Assembly: GCF_026210795.1 (NCBI RefSeq)
Contig: NC_089437.1
Span: 3,658,001-3,722,000, forward strand
Reading direction: 5' to 3'
Length of the DNA stretch: 64,000 bases
From: Rhizophagus irregularis
Lineage: Eukaryota > Glomeromycota > Glomeromycetes > Glomerales > Glomeraceae
The number at the start of each line of letters is the position of its first letter. Within the stretch, counting starts at the first letter, position 1. The notes under the pieces were generated by a model, which was not told the DNA's origin, ran no database searches, and worked only from the letters and a program-made list of their open reading frames with translations. Position numbers and translations under genes: made by a program. This document shows positions 22,378-34,017 of this stretch, piece by piece.

Positions 22378-24611
22378 ATGGCTCAAATTCGTAAAGATTT
22401 AACTAATGATGCAATTGAAGAAGCGTACGCATTAACGGATTTTGATATTCAAGATAGTATAGAGAAACGATTTGAATTTAGAAAACAAATTATTCTTAAA
22501 GATGTACGTCTCTCAAAAGATGAAATATCTTATGCAGTAAAATTATTAAATAAAGATTTTGATGATCATAAAATCCTTTCAAATGAAGGAATTAAAAGAA
22601 TTTGTGAAAATTGTAAAGAAAAATGTTTAGCTACCTTTTATTGTGAATTCTGCGTTCGAAATTATTTAAAAAATAATTTTTCAAATTGGACATCGGAAAA
22701 TAATGATATTGATAATTTAATAAAAAAATGTCAACTGGAAACAATTACACCACAAAAGATAGTAGAATGGATCCCATATAATAATTTTCAAAATTTAATA
22801 TGTTTGAATAAAAGTGGATGTTCGGAAATTTATACGGCATATTGGATTGATGGATGTTATGATGAATGGGATTGTAAAGAAAAGAAATTAAAAAGATGTG
22901 GAGAACAAGAAGTTATACTTAAAAAATTAGAAAATGTTAAAAATGCTAAAAAAAAGTTGGTTCGATGAGGTATCTAAATTTTTTTTTTCTCTCTCTCTTT
23001 TATGTTTCTATGCAAATTTTTAAAAAATTTATTTAATAATAAATATTAAATTTATTTGTAGGGTAAAATTAATTTACTTATAAGTAATAAATGGAATGAC
23101 TTAGTACAATGTTATGGTTTTACTAAAGATCCAAAGGATGGAAATTATATGCTTGTTTTAAATAAAATGGATACGAATTTAAGAAATTATTTGTCAAAAT
23201 ATCATACTAAACTTACATGGAAAGAAAGAATTCATATTGCCTATGAAATAATAAATGCAGCTTGTGAAATTTATGATGAAAAAGCAATTCATAAAGATTT
23301 ACATTCTGGTAATATTTTATATAGTCAACCTAGAAAAAAGTTTTGTATCAGTGATCTTGGATTTTGTGAACCTGCTGATAAACCATTAAATAGCATATAT
23401 GGACAACTTCCTTACATAGCACCTGAGGTTATTGTTGGGAAAGAAATTACTTTTGCATCTAATATTTATAGTATTGGTATACTTATGTGGGAAATATCAT
23501 CAGGAACACAACCTTTTATTAATTATGAACATGATTCTGATCTTGCGATGAATATAATAAATGGTATGAGACCAAAAATAGTACGAGGAACTCCTTTAGA
23601 GTACAGAAAATTAATGGAACAGTGTTGGAATGCTGATCCGAAAAAGAGACCTGATATATATACTCTTGAGGATAAATTAGACGTTATGAGATCAAATCAA
23701 AATTATCAATTAAATTTTACAAATATCAATAATTTACCATTAAATGTAAATTTTGGAATAAACCCTAGCCTTACTAAATTTTTAATTAAACATTCAACTA
23801 GTAAAATTTACAATTTTAATGATTTACCTGATCCAAAAAATGCTACAAAAGGTAAGACGCTCAATATTACTTATGAAATATTTGATAAGTACTATATTAA
23901 TTAAAAGTATTATATTAATTAAATTAATTTTGTTCTTTAATTAACAGAAGAACAAGAAGGTAATTAATTATTCTTATTAATCTGGAGCGTAACGAAGGAC
24001 TATATATTTAATTATCAATGTTATTCTAATAATGTCATTTTATTATATTATTAGCTTTTCATAATATGCAAAATAATTTAAGTATTTTAAATGGTATAGT
24101 AATAATTTACAATTAACTATTATATGATTCGTAAGATTTATACATGTTGAAATTTAACGCCAATTTTTTAGATAACAATTATGAAACGAAAGGAAAATCT
24201 AAAAGAAATAATTCAAATGATTCTGATGGTAATTAGTTTCTTTATTTGTTTATTATTTTTATTATTTTTAATAATATTTTATTAACAAATTTAATTAAAA
24301 TAGTAGAAGACAATGAAATTAATTCTAAGAAATTAAAAGTAAATCATGTTAAAGGTAATCGTCATTTTTACTACTCATGCTGATTAAATCACTATATATT
24401 GATTTCCTATTTCTTATTATTATTTTTAGAAACAAATAGAGTTGGATTCCAATATATGCAAAGAAGTGCTGATGATATAGATGACACAAGTGATGATGGT
24501 AAGAAATTATATCATACTCTATTATTCTTTATATTATTTTATTAATTCTATGATACTCTAGATGACGATGAAGTACCTATTCTTCCGATTCTTCGTCAAG
24601 AAGTGTCGTAA
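22378..24611 (+). CDS. Protein kinase 1, Cys-rich head and E-E-Q-E tail (one frameshift)
   Basis: A seven-exon model: 22378-22969, 23062-23851, 23948-23959, 24172-24228, 24304-24354, 24430-24498, 24562-24611 (about 539 residues if the frame were intact). Exon 1 has five cysteines in C-x2-C-x3-C-x5-C-x2-C (residues 76-92), then a degenerate glycine loop and the lysine of VILKKL (182). Exon 2 carries the catalytic lobe: HKDLHSGNIL (HKD instead of HRD), SDLGF (DLG for DFG), APEV, and the closing W-N-A-D-P-K-K-R-P. It resembles the tyrosine-kinase-like kinases expanded in Rhizophagus. Every later intron is phase 1. The tail is acidic and ends PILPILRQEVS. Eight A at 22948-22955, where seven would give the same SWFDE junction as kinase 2, put a stop at 22966. 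This is either a pseudogene or a sequencing or assembly error. Everything downstream is intact. Confidence 0.75.
23852..24561 (+). other. Microexon tail of kinase 1
   Basis: Four small exons (12, 57, 51 and 69 nt) lie in this interval between phase-1 introns, and the last coding exon (50 nt, to 24611) follows directly. They encode E-E-Q-E, DNNYETKGKSK and NNSNDSD, VEDNEINSKKL, ETNRVGFQYMQRSADD and DDDEVPILPILRQEVS. Because all these introns have the same phase and the exons are multiples of three, any one can be skipped without losing frame. The acceptor of exon 5 is tandem (tagtag at 24301-24306), so one valine codon can be included or not. Confidence 0.65.
23981..24010 (+). mobile_element. 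One-ended relic of GTCCGGAGCG element
   Basis: tctggagcgtaacgaaggac followed by tatatatt inside the third kinase intron matches the left end of the elements at 17097 and 39629. No right end is visible before the next exon, so it is only a fragment. Confidence 0.5.
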
Positions 24612-27086
24612 ATTCTAGAAGGTAACCATTAGAAATTATAAATCAACTTAAGAAAGATATCTTTTTTTTTTTAATTTCGTGATTATTATTAGAAGGATAA
24701 TTAAATTTGAATGATAATTTATGTTTAAATCTTAGAATTATTTAGCAATAGTTCTTTTAGTCTGAATTTTAAACGATTTTATTTATTATTCATTATTTAT
24801 TTATTTATTTTTTTTTTCGAAATTGTTCAAACATAAAGTTATAGAATAGCAATTTTATTTTTTTTTTGCAATTAAATAAACTTTGTTTGTAATTTGAACA
24901 ATCTTAATATAATTTTTTATTTGACGCGAATGACGTTTAAATTACGATTCTATAGGTTAATATATATTATTTTAACGGTTTTTAACGCCTCTATTAGTTA
25001 TAATATTACTGATTTTTTTTAAAAAAATATATAAATCATGATTAATGTAATTTTATCTAAAAAATTTGAACGTACATTCGTACATTACTACATAAAGATA
25101 CGAATCACGTATTCACTATTCACGTTTAAACAATCAGCTTAGCGCAGATCAATAACTCAATAACTCTCCTTGCAATTGTTATAGCTTTTTAGTTCAATCT
25201 AGGCCGGACTAGCTAAGGGTTTTGCTCAATCTAACATATGCAAGATATTATAAGACGTGAGTGAGAAATCAAAGTCACGTGACTTGTTGATTTTAAGAAT
25301 CAATACGCTATCGGATTTTAAAAAAATTTAATGATGCCTAAAAAATTTTTAAAATTTAGTTTCGTGGAAAAATCGTAAATGTTTGACTAAACAGATCGTA
25401 AATTTATTTCTTTCAACTCACGTGAGTTCATTATATTATAATTTATCACATCATTCTCACAAATAATGCGCTCATATCATGTCATCAAAATAAATAAAAT
25501 TCATTTCCAAAAAAATCGTGAAAATCAGAGATTTTCCTACGGGGTTCGATTGGAAGAAATCTCCCAGTTGAGCATATAGAAAAATAAGGACCGATTATGA
25601 AGAGAGTTGGAGAAATTATGTTGAAATTACCGTAATTGATTACAGTAAGACGAAAAAAACGTACGTTAATAACGATATACAAAATTTTTAAATTGACTAA
25701 ATAAGATGTTGAGATCGTATCAAATTGAAAACAGAGTTAATGTCAGGGGATGTGGGCGTTTGGTAGTTGGTACATACTCGTACATACCCTGAATTTTATT
25801 AGAATCATTAAAAGATAATAAAAAGAGTTTTGAAATTGTAGATTCAAGAAGACATGCACATACAGATTAAATATGTTCAATAAAATATTAAGTTCAATCC
25901 ATAATGAATGGAAAAAAGAAATAGTCTATACTATAATAAGATCTTGTTTTATACTAATGTTATACACTAACGCTATACATGTACGTTATACACGAACGCT
26001 ATACATGAACGCTATACATGAACGTTATACACGAACGTTATGCACGAACGTTATACATGAACGTTATACATGAACGTTATACATAAAAGTTATACATGAA
26101 CGAATTAAGATTGTTACCATTTTAATCTGCTAATATCAATAAAAGCGTGAGAAATATACTGTATATAGTATTATCGGAACAAGGTAAAGTTTAATAAAAA
26201 ATGGCTTAAAATCTGACGACATAAAATTTGATCATCTTATAAATTTTCAGTTAAATTGGACCAATCTTCCCATAAAAGTCAAATCCGAGGCGTTTGCAGA
26301 GATTACCAGTTTATCACAGATTTACCACGCCAATTATTCCGTTTACCCGTTCGTGGGAAGTTGGGACATTTAGTGAGAATCAAAAGAATATGATTATGAC
26401 TTTTTTCTTACATATTATACAACTAACTAAACATTATCATTATATAAAAGGATTTTACAATAGATATTTCACACAATATTAGTTGATCTTGTTTGATGAC
26501 TAATATAATATGTATTACATGTAACAAAATGTAAAATGATTAATATGTATTACATATAAAATGAATAAATTAATATGGTATGTGAGGCTAAAAAATCATA
26601 AAATTTGACCGGAATTAACATTCCTAATAAACAACTCTTACTCTTTATTTAACTTAAAACGCATATTTGTTTGTATAATTGTATAACAAATACATTCATT
26701 TAATTAACTAAAATATAAACATTCTTAACTTTATTACTACAATCATTACTTTATTTTGTTAGCGGATAAAATAAATAAAGTAAAGATTTAAAATTTCCGC
26801 GTGGTTTGTTCAGAAAAAAGGAATCATTTTAACCTTTATAGAAATTTATATAAAATTAAGGTAAATTTATTTTTAAAATGGACATTTAAAAAAAATGTGA
26901 CGATTTTTCTAATTTAAAAAATCAATTTCCTAATTTATCATAAATAAAACCTGATTATTTGATATTTTGATGTTGTGTTCGCTTGACCATCGTTCATTAT
27001 GATCGAATAAGTACATGAAGGTGTCCCTCTCATACGCCGCAAAAATAAAGTACCCTATATAAATATTAGTAAGGAAATTTATAACG
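24612..27086. other. Intergenic DNA, kinase 1 to F-box 1
   Basis: About 2.5 kb without a gene. It includes two perfect palindromes centred on CACGTG (gtcacgtgac near 25274, actcacgtgagt near 25420) and the minisatellite at 25964. The remainder is AT-rich with stops in all frames. Confidence 0.5.
25964..26102 (+). repeat. 13-bp minisatellite
   Basis: About ten tandem copies of a 13-base unit gaacgttatacat with c/t and a/g variants (gaacgctatacat, gaacgttatacac, gaacgttatgcac). Because 13 is not a multiple of three, a 39-base super-period yields the spurious peptide RYTRTLYMNAIHE. Confidence 0.85.
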
Positions 27087-27097
27087 TATATATAAAA
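27087..27097 (+). promoter_or_regulatory. TATA-like sequence upstream of F-box 1
   Basis: tatatataaaa, about 110 bases before the ATG, is followed by a C/T-rich tract (27115-27135). The position suits a TATA element with a 50-80-base leader, but such strings are common in AT-rich DNA. Confidence 0.25.
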
Positions 27098-27207
27098 ACG
27101 TGCTCCACCTTTTTTTTCCCCCTTCTCTCTCTCTATAATAAAAATAATAATTTTTTTTTGTATAAAAATTTTCCTTTCTTCTATTAAAAACATATTGTAA
27201 AACCAAA

Positions 27208-29234
27208 ATGAGAATCGTAACGGAAATAAAACGTAAAAGCAAAATCTTTAGAAAATCTTTAACTTTAAGAATAAGTGGTTCTAAAGATAAAAGATCGATA
27301 CCTAATTACATTCCTAGTAACTCAATAACTATACAAGATATTCCAATAGATTGTCTTGAACGGATTTTTTCTCATATTACAAACATTTCAGAAGAAAATT
27401 CAAATGATATCTTAAATTATAATATTAAAATTTCAACATTATTTAATTGCGCAAGAGTGAATAAATTATGGAGCGCACTTGTAATTCCAAAATTATGGCG
27501 TCGTCCTTTTCATTTTGTTCTAAGTGATGAACAAAATTGTACATTAATTAGTACATTAATATTATTCCTTTCGGAACAAGATAAAAATGTTTTAATTGAT
27601 CAACAATTAAAATTTGTAGAGATGAAAAATATTAATGATAGATTCATTAAATTTAATTATCCACAATTAATAAAATTATTTGATTATGATAATTTTATTA
27701 AATCAGTTCATAGATGGGTCGTAAGATATCCAAATACTTGTACAGAATTTGGGAAATCTCGTTTAGTTACTCAATTACTTGGAAAAGTTTTATTTAAAGG
27801 AAATGATTTAAATGGTTTTAAAACATTTAATTATTTTCGTGCAAAGATTTATGATAATTTTGATTTTATTTCTTTATATAAATTAATTCCTCAAAATTCT
27901 TTTGGTTGTTTTAATAATCTTACCCAATTAGAATATAGGAATCCTCATAAAGTTAATAAATCAAATTTAGATGAATTTCTTAATTTTTTTAATATTATTA
28001 TATTAAATTGTAGTGATTTAAAAAGTATTTCTTTGGATGTTAGAAAGGAGGAAAAAGATGATTATTTGGAAATCGATTATTCTATATCAAAATTATTATC
28101 AAATCAAAAAAGATTGGAAAATTTATCAATTAGTTATTGTTCCCCAATGATTTATAATTCAATTTTTAGACATACTCATTATTTAAATTATTTACATATT
28201 AAAGGTATTAATGATATGTCTTGTTTACTTAAATTAATTTCATCTTGTAAAGTATTAAAAACTTTGGAATTAGAACAAAGTTGGAATAAATCTGATGATG
28301 ATTATAAATTTCATTATTCAGATCTTACCAAGAATTTTTCTTTATCTCATACAACAAAACTTCAAATTGATCATCTTTATTTTAATTTTAATGATCAAAG
28401 ATCTGAAACTTTATTAATTTGTTTACTTGAAATGACAAATTTAAATTTAAAAACATTAACAACAAAATTAATTACTTTTAATATTATGAGAATAATTTCA
28501 ACTTTTTGTACAAATATATCATCTTTAAATATTTCTCATAATTTTTCTCATATTGATTTTACTTCTTTATTAAATATTTTACCTGTCTTTCCTTTACGTC
28601 AATTATATTTAGAAATTTCTTATTCAAGTTCTCGTGAATATATGGATGCTGAAATTTATAAATTAGCTTCATCTTTACCTTATACTTTAGAAAATCTTTA
28701 TTTAAAATGTCATATCACTCCTGATTATTTGGATATTTTATTAAATAGATCTCGTCCAAATATTAAATCTTTATGGTTATATAATGTATCTGATTATTAT
28801 ATGGATTATTTAAAAATATTATATCATTATTCTTTAGTACAAAATAATCGTTTAAAAGATGTTAGATTTAATTGGAATAGATCACTTAATAATAGTAGAA
28901 GGAATAGAAGATCAAGTAGTGTAACAAGTTGTGATGATGAAGAATTTAAAAAGACTGTTTCTAAACATTTAAAAGATGCTAGACAAAGTATTTTAAAAGA
29001 GAAAAGAAAAGAAAAGAAAGAATCTTTTGATAATAATAAGAATCCTTTTATTATAAGTGAAGTAAAAAATCATATTTTTAGTTATCATGGTAAGTAAACG
29101 ATCGTAAACGATCTGATTTTAATTTTTTTTTTTTTTCTTCGATTTTCGATTTTTCTTAATTAATTTTTTTTATATATATATACTATATAGATAAAGTTTT
29201 TGAAAGAAAATTGAGTGATTATAAAGATCATTAG
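27208..29234 (+). CDS. F-box protein 1 with leucine-rich-like repeats
   Basis: The large exon 27208-29089 ends at a perfect gtaagt. The unspliced frame stops six bases later. An acceptor at 29189-29190 joins a final 44-nt exon adding DKVFERKLSDYKDH, for about 641 residues. The N-terminus is basic (KRKSKIFRKS). The F-box (about residues 44-101) shows IPIDCLERIFSHI, CARVNKLWSALVIP and KLWRRPF with an Asn-rich insertion. The remainder has irregular leucine-rich segments (LSISYCSP, LNISHNFSH, LRQLYLEIS) typical of substrate-binding regions. A Lys-rich stretch precedes the end. F-box proteins link substrates to SCF ubiquitin ligases, and the family is greatly expanded in Rhizophagus. The substrate cannot be inferred. 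The last exon is predicted only from splice signals. Confidence 0.85.
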
Positions 29235-29469
29235 TGATTTGGTAGAGAAAAAAAAAAAAAATTTATTTTATGTATAAAAAAGATTATTTGTATTTAGTTT
29301 TTTCAGTCATTTTTTTTTTTCACTTCATCCATTAATCATCAATCAATGTATCAAAATGTATTTTTATTTTATTTATTATCATCATATTATAGTATTACTA
29401 TACTGTAAATAAATGTCGATATTCATGTATTTAAATTATTTGCAATTTAAAAAATTTAAATAAAAAAAA

Positions 29470-30262
29470 ATACTTTGTATATGCTTATATATATATATGT
29501 CGTGGACGTCGATCGACGTAGGTGCTATATTTGTACGTATCCATTTCCTACGCATGCAATTATTTTATATAACGATCAAAATTTATTTGTTACTTATTGC
29601 ATTATTATTTTATTAAAAAAATTACTTTAGGTTGTATATGCTTATGTCGTGGACGCTACCAACGGCCACGACGGGGATCAACAAACGTAGGTGTTACATT
29701 TGCACGCATCCATTGCTTACGCATGCAAATTATATATGTAACGATCAAAATTTATTTGTTACTTATTGTATTATTAAAAAAATTAATTTAGTTGTATATG
29801 TTATATCAATGAATGTTGTGGACGCACCAACGACCACGACGGGGATCAACAAACGTAGGTATTATATTTGCACGCATCCATTGCCTACGCATGCAAATTA
29901 TATATGTAACGATCAAAATTTATTTGTTACTTATTGTATTATTAAAAAATTACTTTGGTTGTGTATGCTTATATCATGAATTTTGTCGTGGATGCCACCA
30001 ACGACCACGACGAGAGTTCGACAAACGTAGGTGCTATATTTGCACGCATTCGTTTCCTACGCATGCAACTTATATATGTAACGATCGAAATTTACAAAAT
30101 TAATTTAGTTGTATATGCTTATTTATATCAATGAATTTTGCCGTGGACGTCACCAACTACCACAACGAGTTCGATCAACGGTCAATGACAAACAGCAATA
30201 TCTGCACGCATTCAATTCCTACGCATGCATGATTTATTACCGATCAAATCATTCTTATGCTC
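29470..30262 (+). repeat. Tandem repeat, about 162-172 bp x 5
   Basis: Five units aligned on cgcatgcaa at 29551, 29720, 29888, 30060 and 30222. Each unit carries two inverted words: gtcgtgg ... ccacgac, and cgtagg ... cctacg about 27 bases apart. The outer units are more diverged than the middle ones. Overlapping open frames here (HANYICNDQNLFVTY and similar) are repeat artefacts, since the unit length is not a constant multiple of three. Confidence 0.85.
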
Positions 30263-31659
30263 TTTTTTTTTAAAAAAAAATTAATTTATTTTATTTCATA
30301 AAGAGGAGTGATCAGATATCTATACATTGATAGGTATTTAGATACAAAGAAGTAAAGAAGAACTATTCTAGTATAAGATACTCGGATACCAATCCCAACC
30401 CTGTAAGATATAAAACCCACCCAGGACAGGACCTCACCCTTCAATTTAAACTACTAAAACGGTAGAACTACGCTACAGTTAAAGGATTTAAAAAAAAAAT
30501 TAAAAATCTGTATTCACAAATCTTCGAATACCATTTTAATCACGTGATATAGAATAAAATACGTGACATTTTTCTAATAATTCAGGAAAAAATTTTAACA
30601 AATGATAATACTTTTTAAGGCATGGTACCTAATTTTGGCGTTAATCGGGGTCCAAAGTTCTTGATAATAATCAATCAAAAAGATGCTAGTAATAAAAAGG
30701 TTAAAAAGGTTGAACTTATTTGGTATCAAAAGTCGTCTCACGTGATATAGTTAAATAATTTTTCGCCACAAAATAGTTAAGTGGTGAAACGCACACCATA
30801 TTACACCATTCTGACGATTAAGTAAACTGACGGAAAAAACTTAATCGTAGAAATACCAAAAGGCAATTTGTTAATAGAACAATAAAAAGCTATAAATATT
30901 TTACTTTTTTTTTTTTTTTTGATAGAAATTTAGAAATTTTAATGGTGTAATACAATATAATACAATATACATTTAAGGAAATCAAAATACAACCAAAATA
31001 ATAATAATAATAATAAATCATTATTTAAATGATATTAAAATCATTAATGACATATGACATGCATTTAATAAAAAACGCGGTTATGTGTAATATGCGCGAA
31101 GAAAAAAAATTTATTCCCACACGACCTCATCTCTTATTATATTAATGATAAAGTTTTCATTTAAAAATATCTTAAAATTTTTTTTTTCTTAAATGAATAT
31201 ATTTATGGATCATACATACTCTTTCATTTCCGGATGAATTAAAAATTCACATTATTGTGGCGAAAAACTTTGTTACAAATATTTTTTTATAAACATTTTT
31301 TTTTTTTGGCGCACATCTATTTTTGAGTTGTTATAGAGCTGCATGCAGTATCCAAATAAATTTCTGTATGGAGAATTTGGTTGGGGTCTGATCGGTTCAC
31401 CGAAAATGCAGTTGGAATACTATTTAGGAATATTGTGAATCTAATTTAAGTGAGTATTTTTAATCAACATTATATGAATGAATATTTTCTCGTATATTTT
31501 CTTTCAAATATTAATTATTTAGAAAAGTATAAATTTGAATGAAACGAAAGATGAAATAGAAAATTCCGTTTAAAATCATTAATTACTTCTTAGAATTTCA
31601 ATAAATTTTATGGAAAAGGATGAAAATATGGATATTTTTTGTTATGTAAGTCGAAATTA

Positions 31660-31735
31660 ATACAATTTATTTTATTATTTGCTAATTCTATTTAAAGTCG
31701 AAATTAATACAACTTTATTTTTATTATTTGTTAAT
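31660..31735 (+). repeat. Short tandem duplication
   Basis: gtcgaaattaatacaa followed by ttattattatttg-like text occurs twice within 75 bases. Confidence 0.6.
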
Positions 31736-32502
31736 CGTAAAATAATTTTATTTTCTTTTCCTTTTTTTTTTAAGCGGTATGATCGATCGAAATTATTGAC
31801 ATTAAAGTATAAGGGATTAATAAGACTAAAATGTGATGGTGACCAAAACGAAATCATTCAATGATTATTATATATATAGGAAGCGTTACTGGTTAGCATT
31901 TATTATATCAATACTATATCAATAACGTACTGTACTACACTAAACATCACTATCAACTAATCCAAAACTTGGATCAACCATCAGGTTCAAGCCATATCGA
32001 AATATTACGACACATTACACCGATTCAACATTACACCGGTGTAATACCGTAATACTATTTTAATATGAATCTTTTGAACAAACAATTTGGTGTAATAAAT
32101 TTCATCATTACGCCACCCAAATGCCGAATTATCTGAAACAAATACTTGTATAAACCATCATGGCATCAATGATGATCGAAATCTCACAGACAAGAAAGAC
32201 GCCAGATGAAGATCAGGAAACCCGTTAAGCGTATTAAGCGTATTTACCGTACCGTACTGTACTTCTTTGAGAATACCCCCATGTAAAGTATCGACTGTTA
32301 GTATGAAACATGAAACAAGTAGTAAGTAGATTTAAAAAATTTGCATATTTAATGGTTATTATAAATCTTTTCATATATTAAATATATTAAATCCTTCTAG
32401 TATTGCTGTATTAGATGGTACAATACCAGGTATCTTGTACATTGCGGTACGATATTCAGGGGGGGTTGTAATTTAATAAAAATTTGCTTTTAAATATCAA
32501 GC

Positions 32503-32632
32503 TTTTACCTGTAGTTTTTTTTTAAAAAATAAATAAGCTTTACCTGTAGTTTTTTTTTAAAAAAAAAATAAAATAAAATAAAATAAGCTTTACCTGCAGT
32601 TTTTTTTAAAAAAAATAAAATAAAATAAAAAA
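32503..32632 (+). repeat. Three copies of a 40-55-bp unit
   Basis: agctttacctg(t/c)agttttt followed by a T8-A8 block and aaaataaaat-type runs, repeated three times with growing A/T simple sequence. No coding potential. Confidence 0.75.
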
Positions 32633-33040
32633 AATAAATAGAACGTAAAATTTAGCAAAAGAATTGGGCCGTGGACTGGTAATTGTGATTAAAAAAAATT
32701 GAAATTCCGATTCTTTTTTTCGATGTATTGTAACAACTAGATTTATTGAGCAGGTCGTTAATCGTTATTAACCTGGTCAGTACATTTAGACCAAGTGATT
32801 TAGAACGGTTTTTGATCCGATTTTATTTAAAGAATTTTATAATTTTATAATTTTATAATTTTATTATATTACAATAATTGAATTTTAATGATTAATTACA
32901 TATATAACCTAAATCTCATTTTGATATGTTGATAAATTGATATAAAGTTATATATTAAATAAATAAATGTTTCTCATTTTTACACATTACGGAATTCATA
33001 ATTCCGTCACAACAGATCACTAGATCCCGACATCTTTTTT

Positions 33041-33098
33041 AGGAGGGAGAGGGGAGGGAGAGGGGGAGAGGGGGGGGGGGTAGGGGGGTAGGGGAAGG
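33041..33098 (+). other. G-run, possible G-quadruplex
   Basis: Almost 60 bases of G with occasional A or T, including a run of 13 G and several runs of four to six, in DNA that is otherwise very poor in G. It lies just beyond the 3' end of the minus-strand membrane protein gene, so the transcript would carry a C-run. Confidence 0.7.
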
Positions 33099-33135
33099 AA
33101 TATAATAATTTATAAACCATTTAAGGTTTTTTGAT

Positions 33136-34017
33136 TTAATTCCTTCTGTTATTATTTTCACGATTACGTTGAATCGTATCATAATAAGCAGAATAAATAG
33201 CGGGTATTACTGGAGGAAATGGAGCTGAAGGACTAACATCAACATCCCTAAATTTTTAAATTAAATTGAACTTAATAAAGTTTCTAATGATTAAAATAAT
33301 TTTTTTTTTAAATAAAACGTACCTTCTGTGCATATTCCACCAATAATCAGTTACAGAAGTTTTAGCGTAAACATCATCACCATCAGGATTTTTAAATCTT
33401 AATCCCCAAGAAGTAGATCCAACAATATCAGATATAAGAGAGTATGATTCTTCATTTGCAAGTTCACACTTTCTATATAAATGTCCATTAAAAAGCCAAT
33501 TCCAAGTAATTTTATAATTACATAATTCAGGAATTATCAAACCATCTAAATCCGTATAATTTTTGAAAGGATTTTTATTAAAAGAAATATAAACGTCGTT
33601 CATCCAAAAACTTAGAGAAGAATCAACAGTTTTTACAGGAAAAAATTCTTCAGTAGATATATTTTTACGAACTTCATGAACTTCATAATTCCCAAGTGTC
33701 CAAGATGATAATGAAACAATTTCTGCCAATAAAACAAATTCAGATTGTTCATCATCATTATATTCTATTGGTAAAGTTTCGATTAAATAACCAAAATGTA
33801 TATAACTTTTGTGACTTAACATATAATGATAAGGTACATTTGAAATATCACTTGGTAAACCACTTTCAGAATTATTATGTGGAGTTATAAAAATTAATAC
33901 AACTATTAATAAAGCGATCACGAAACAAACTAAAGTAAGAGTTTTTTGTATAAGACTTATTTCTTCTTCCTCATCATAGTTAAATGGAATAAGTGGACTT
34001 CTTTCAGTTAATGGCAT
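33136..34017 (-). CDS. Single-pass membrane protein, uncharacterised
   Basis: Two exons on the minus strand: 34017-33323 (donor gtacgt) and 33247-33136 (acceptor TTTAG), together about 268 residues. Without splicing the frame runs into intron text, whereas the spliced end reads RRDVDVSPSAPFPPVIPAI and continues to a natural stop. The short N-terminus is acidic and contains ERSPLI, an acidic dileucine-type sorting motif (residues 5-10). One hydrophobic segment follows (about 27-45, LTLVCFVIALLIVVLIFI), then a large domain with two N-glycosylation sequons (NIS, NYT) and only two cysteines outside the membrane. The topology suggests a type II protein of the endomembrane or vacuole system. The luminal domain (WTLGNYEV, WNWLFNGHLYRKC, STSWGLRF) is not a family I recognise. 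Confidence 0.75.

Larger units (their letters stand above)
30263..33135. other. Intergenic DNA, F-box 1 repeat to membrane protein
   Basis: Nearly 2.9 kb without a gene. Visible structure: CACGTG palindromes at about 30540 and 30738; attacacc/ggtgtaat words in both orientations at 30800-30950 and 32000-32110, including the palindrome attacaccggtgtaat; and the short repeats and G-run listed separately. Confidence 0.5.

Noticed and set aside
25873-26073. 66-codon frame RYTRTLYMNAIHERY
   Set aside because: Translation of the 13-bp minisatellite.
29597-30103. Three open frames of 64-115 codons with HANYICNDQNLFVTY
   Set aside because: Produced by the 168-bp tandem repeat. Unit length varies and is not kept in multiples of three, so no selection for coding.
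29470-30262. Hammerhead-type ribozyme in the tandem repeat
   Set aside because: The paired words suggested it, but the catalytic core CTGATGA ... GAAA is missing from every unit.
32000-32110. attacaccggtgtaat palindromes as a MITE
   Set aside because: The words occur in both orientations here and near 30.8-30.95 kb, but I could not define element ends or a target duplication.
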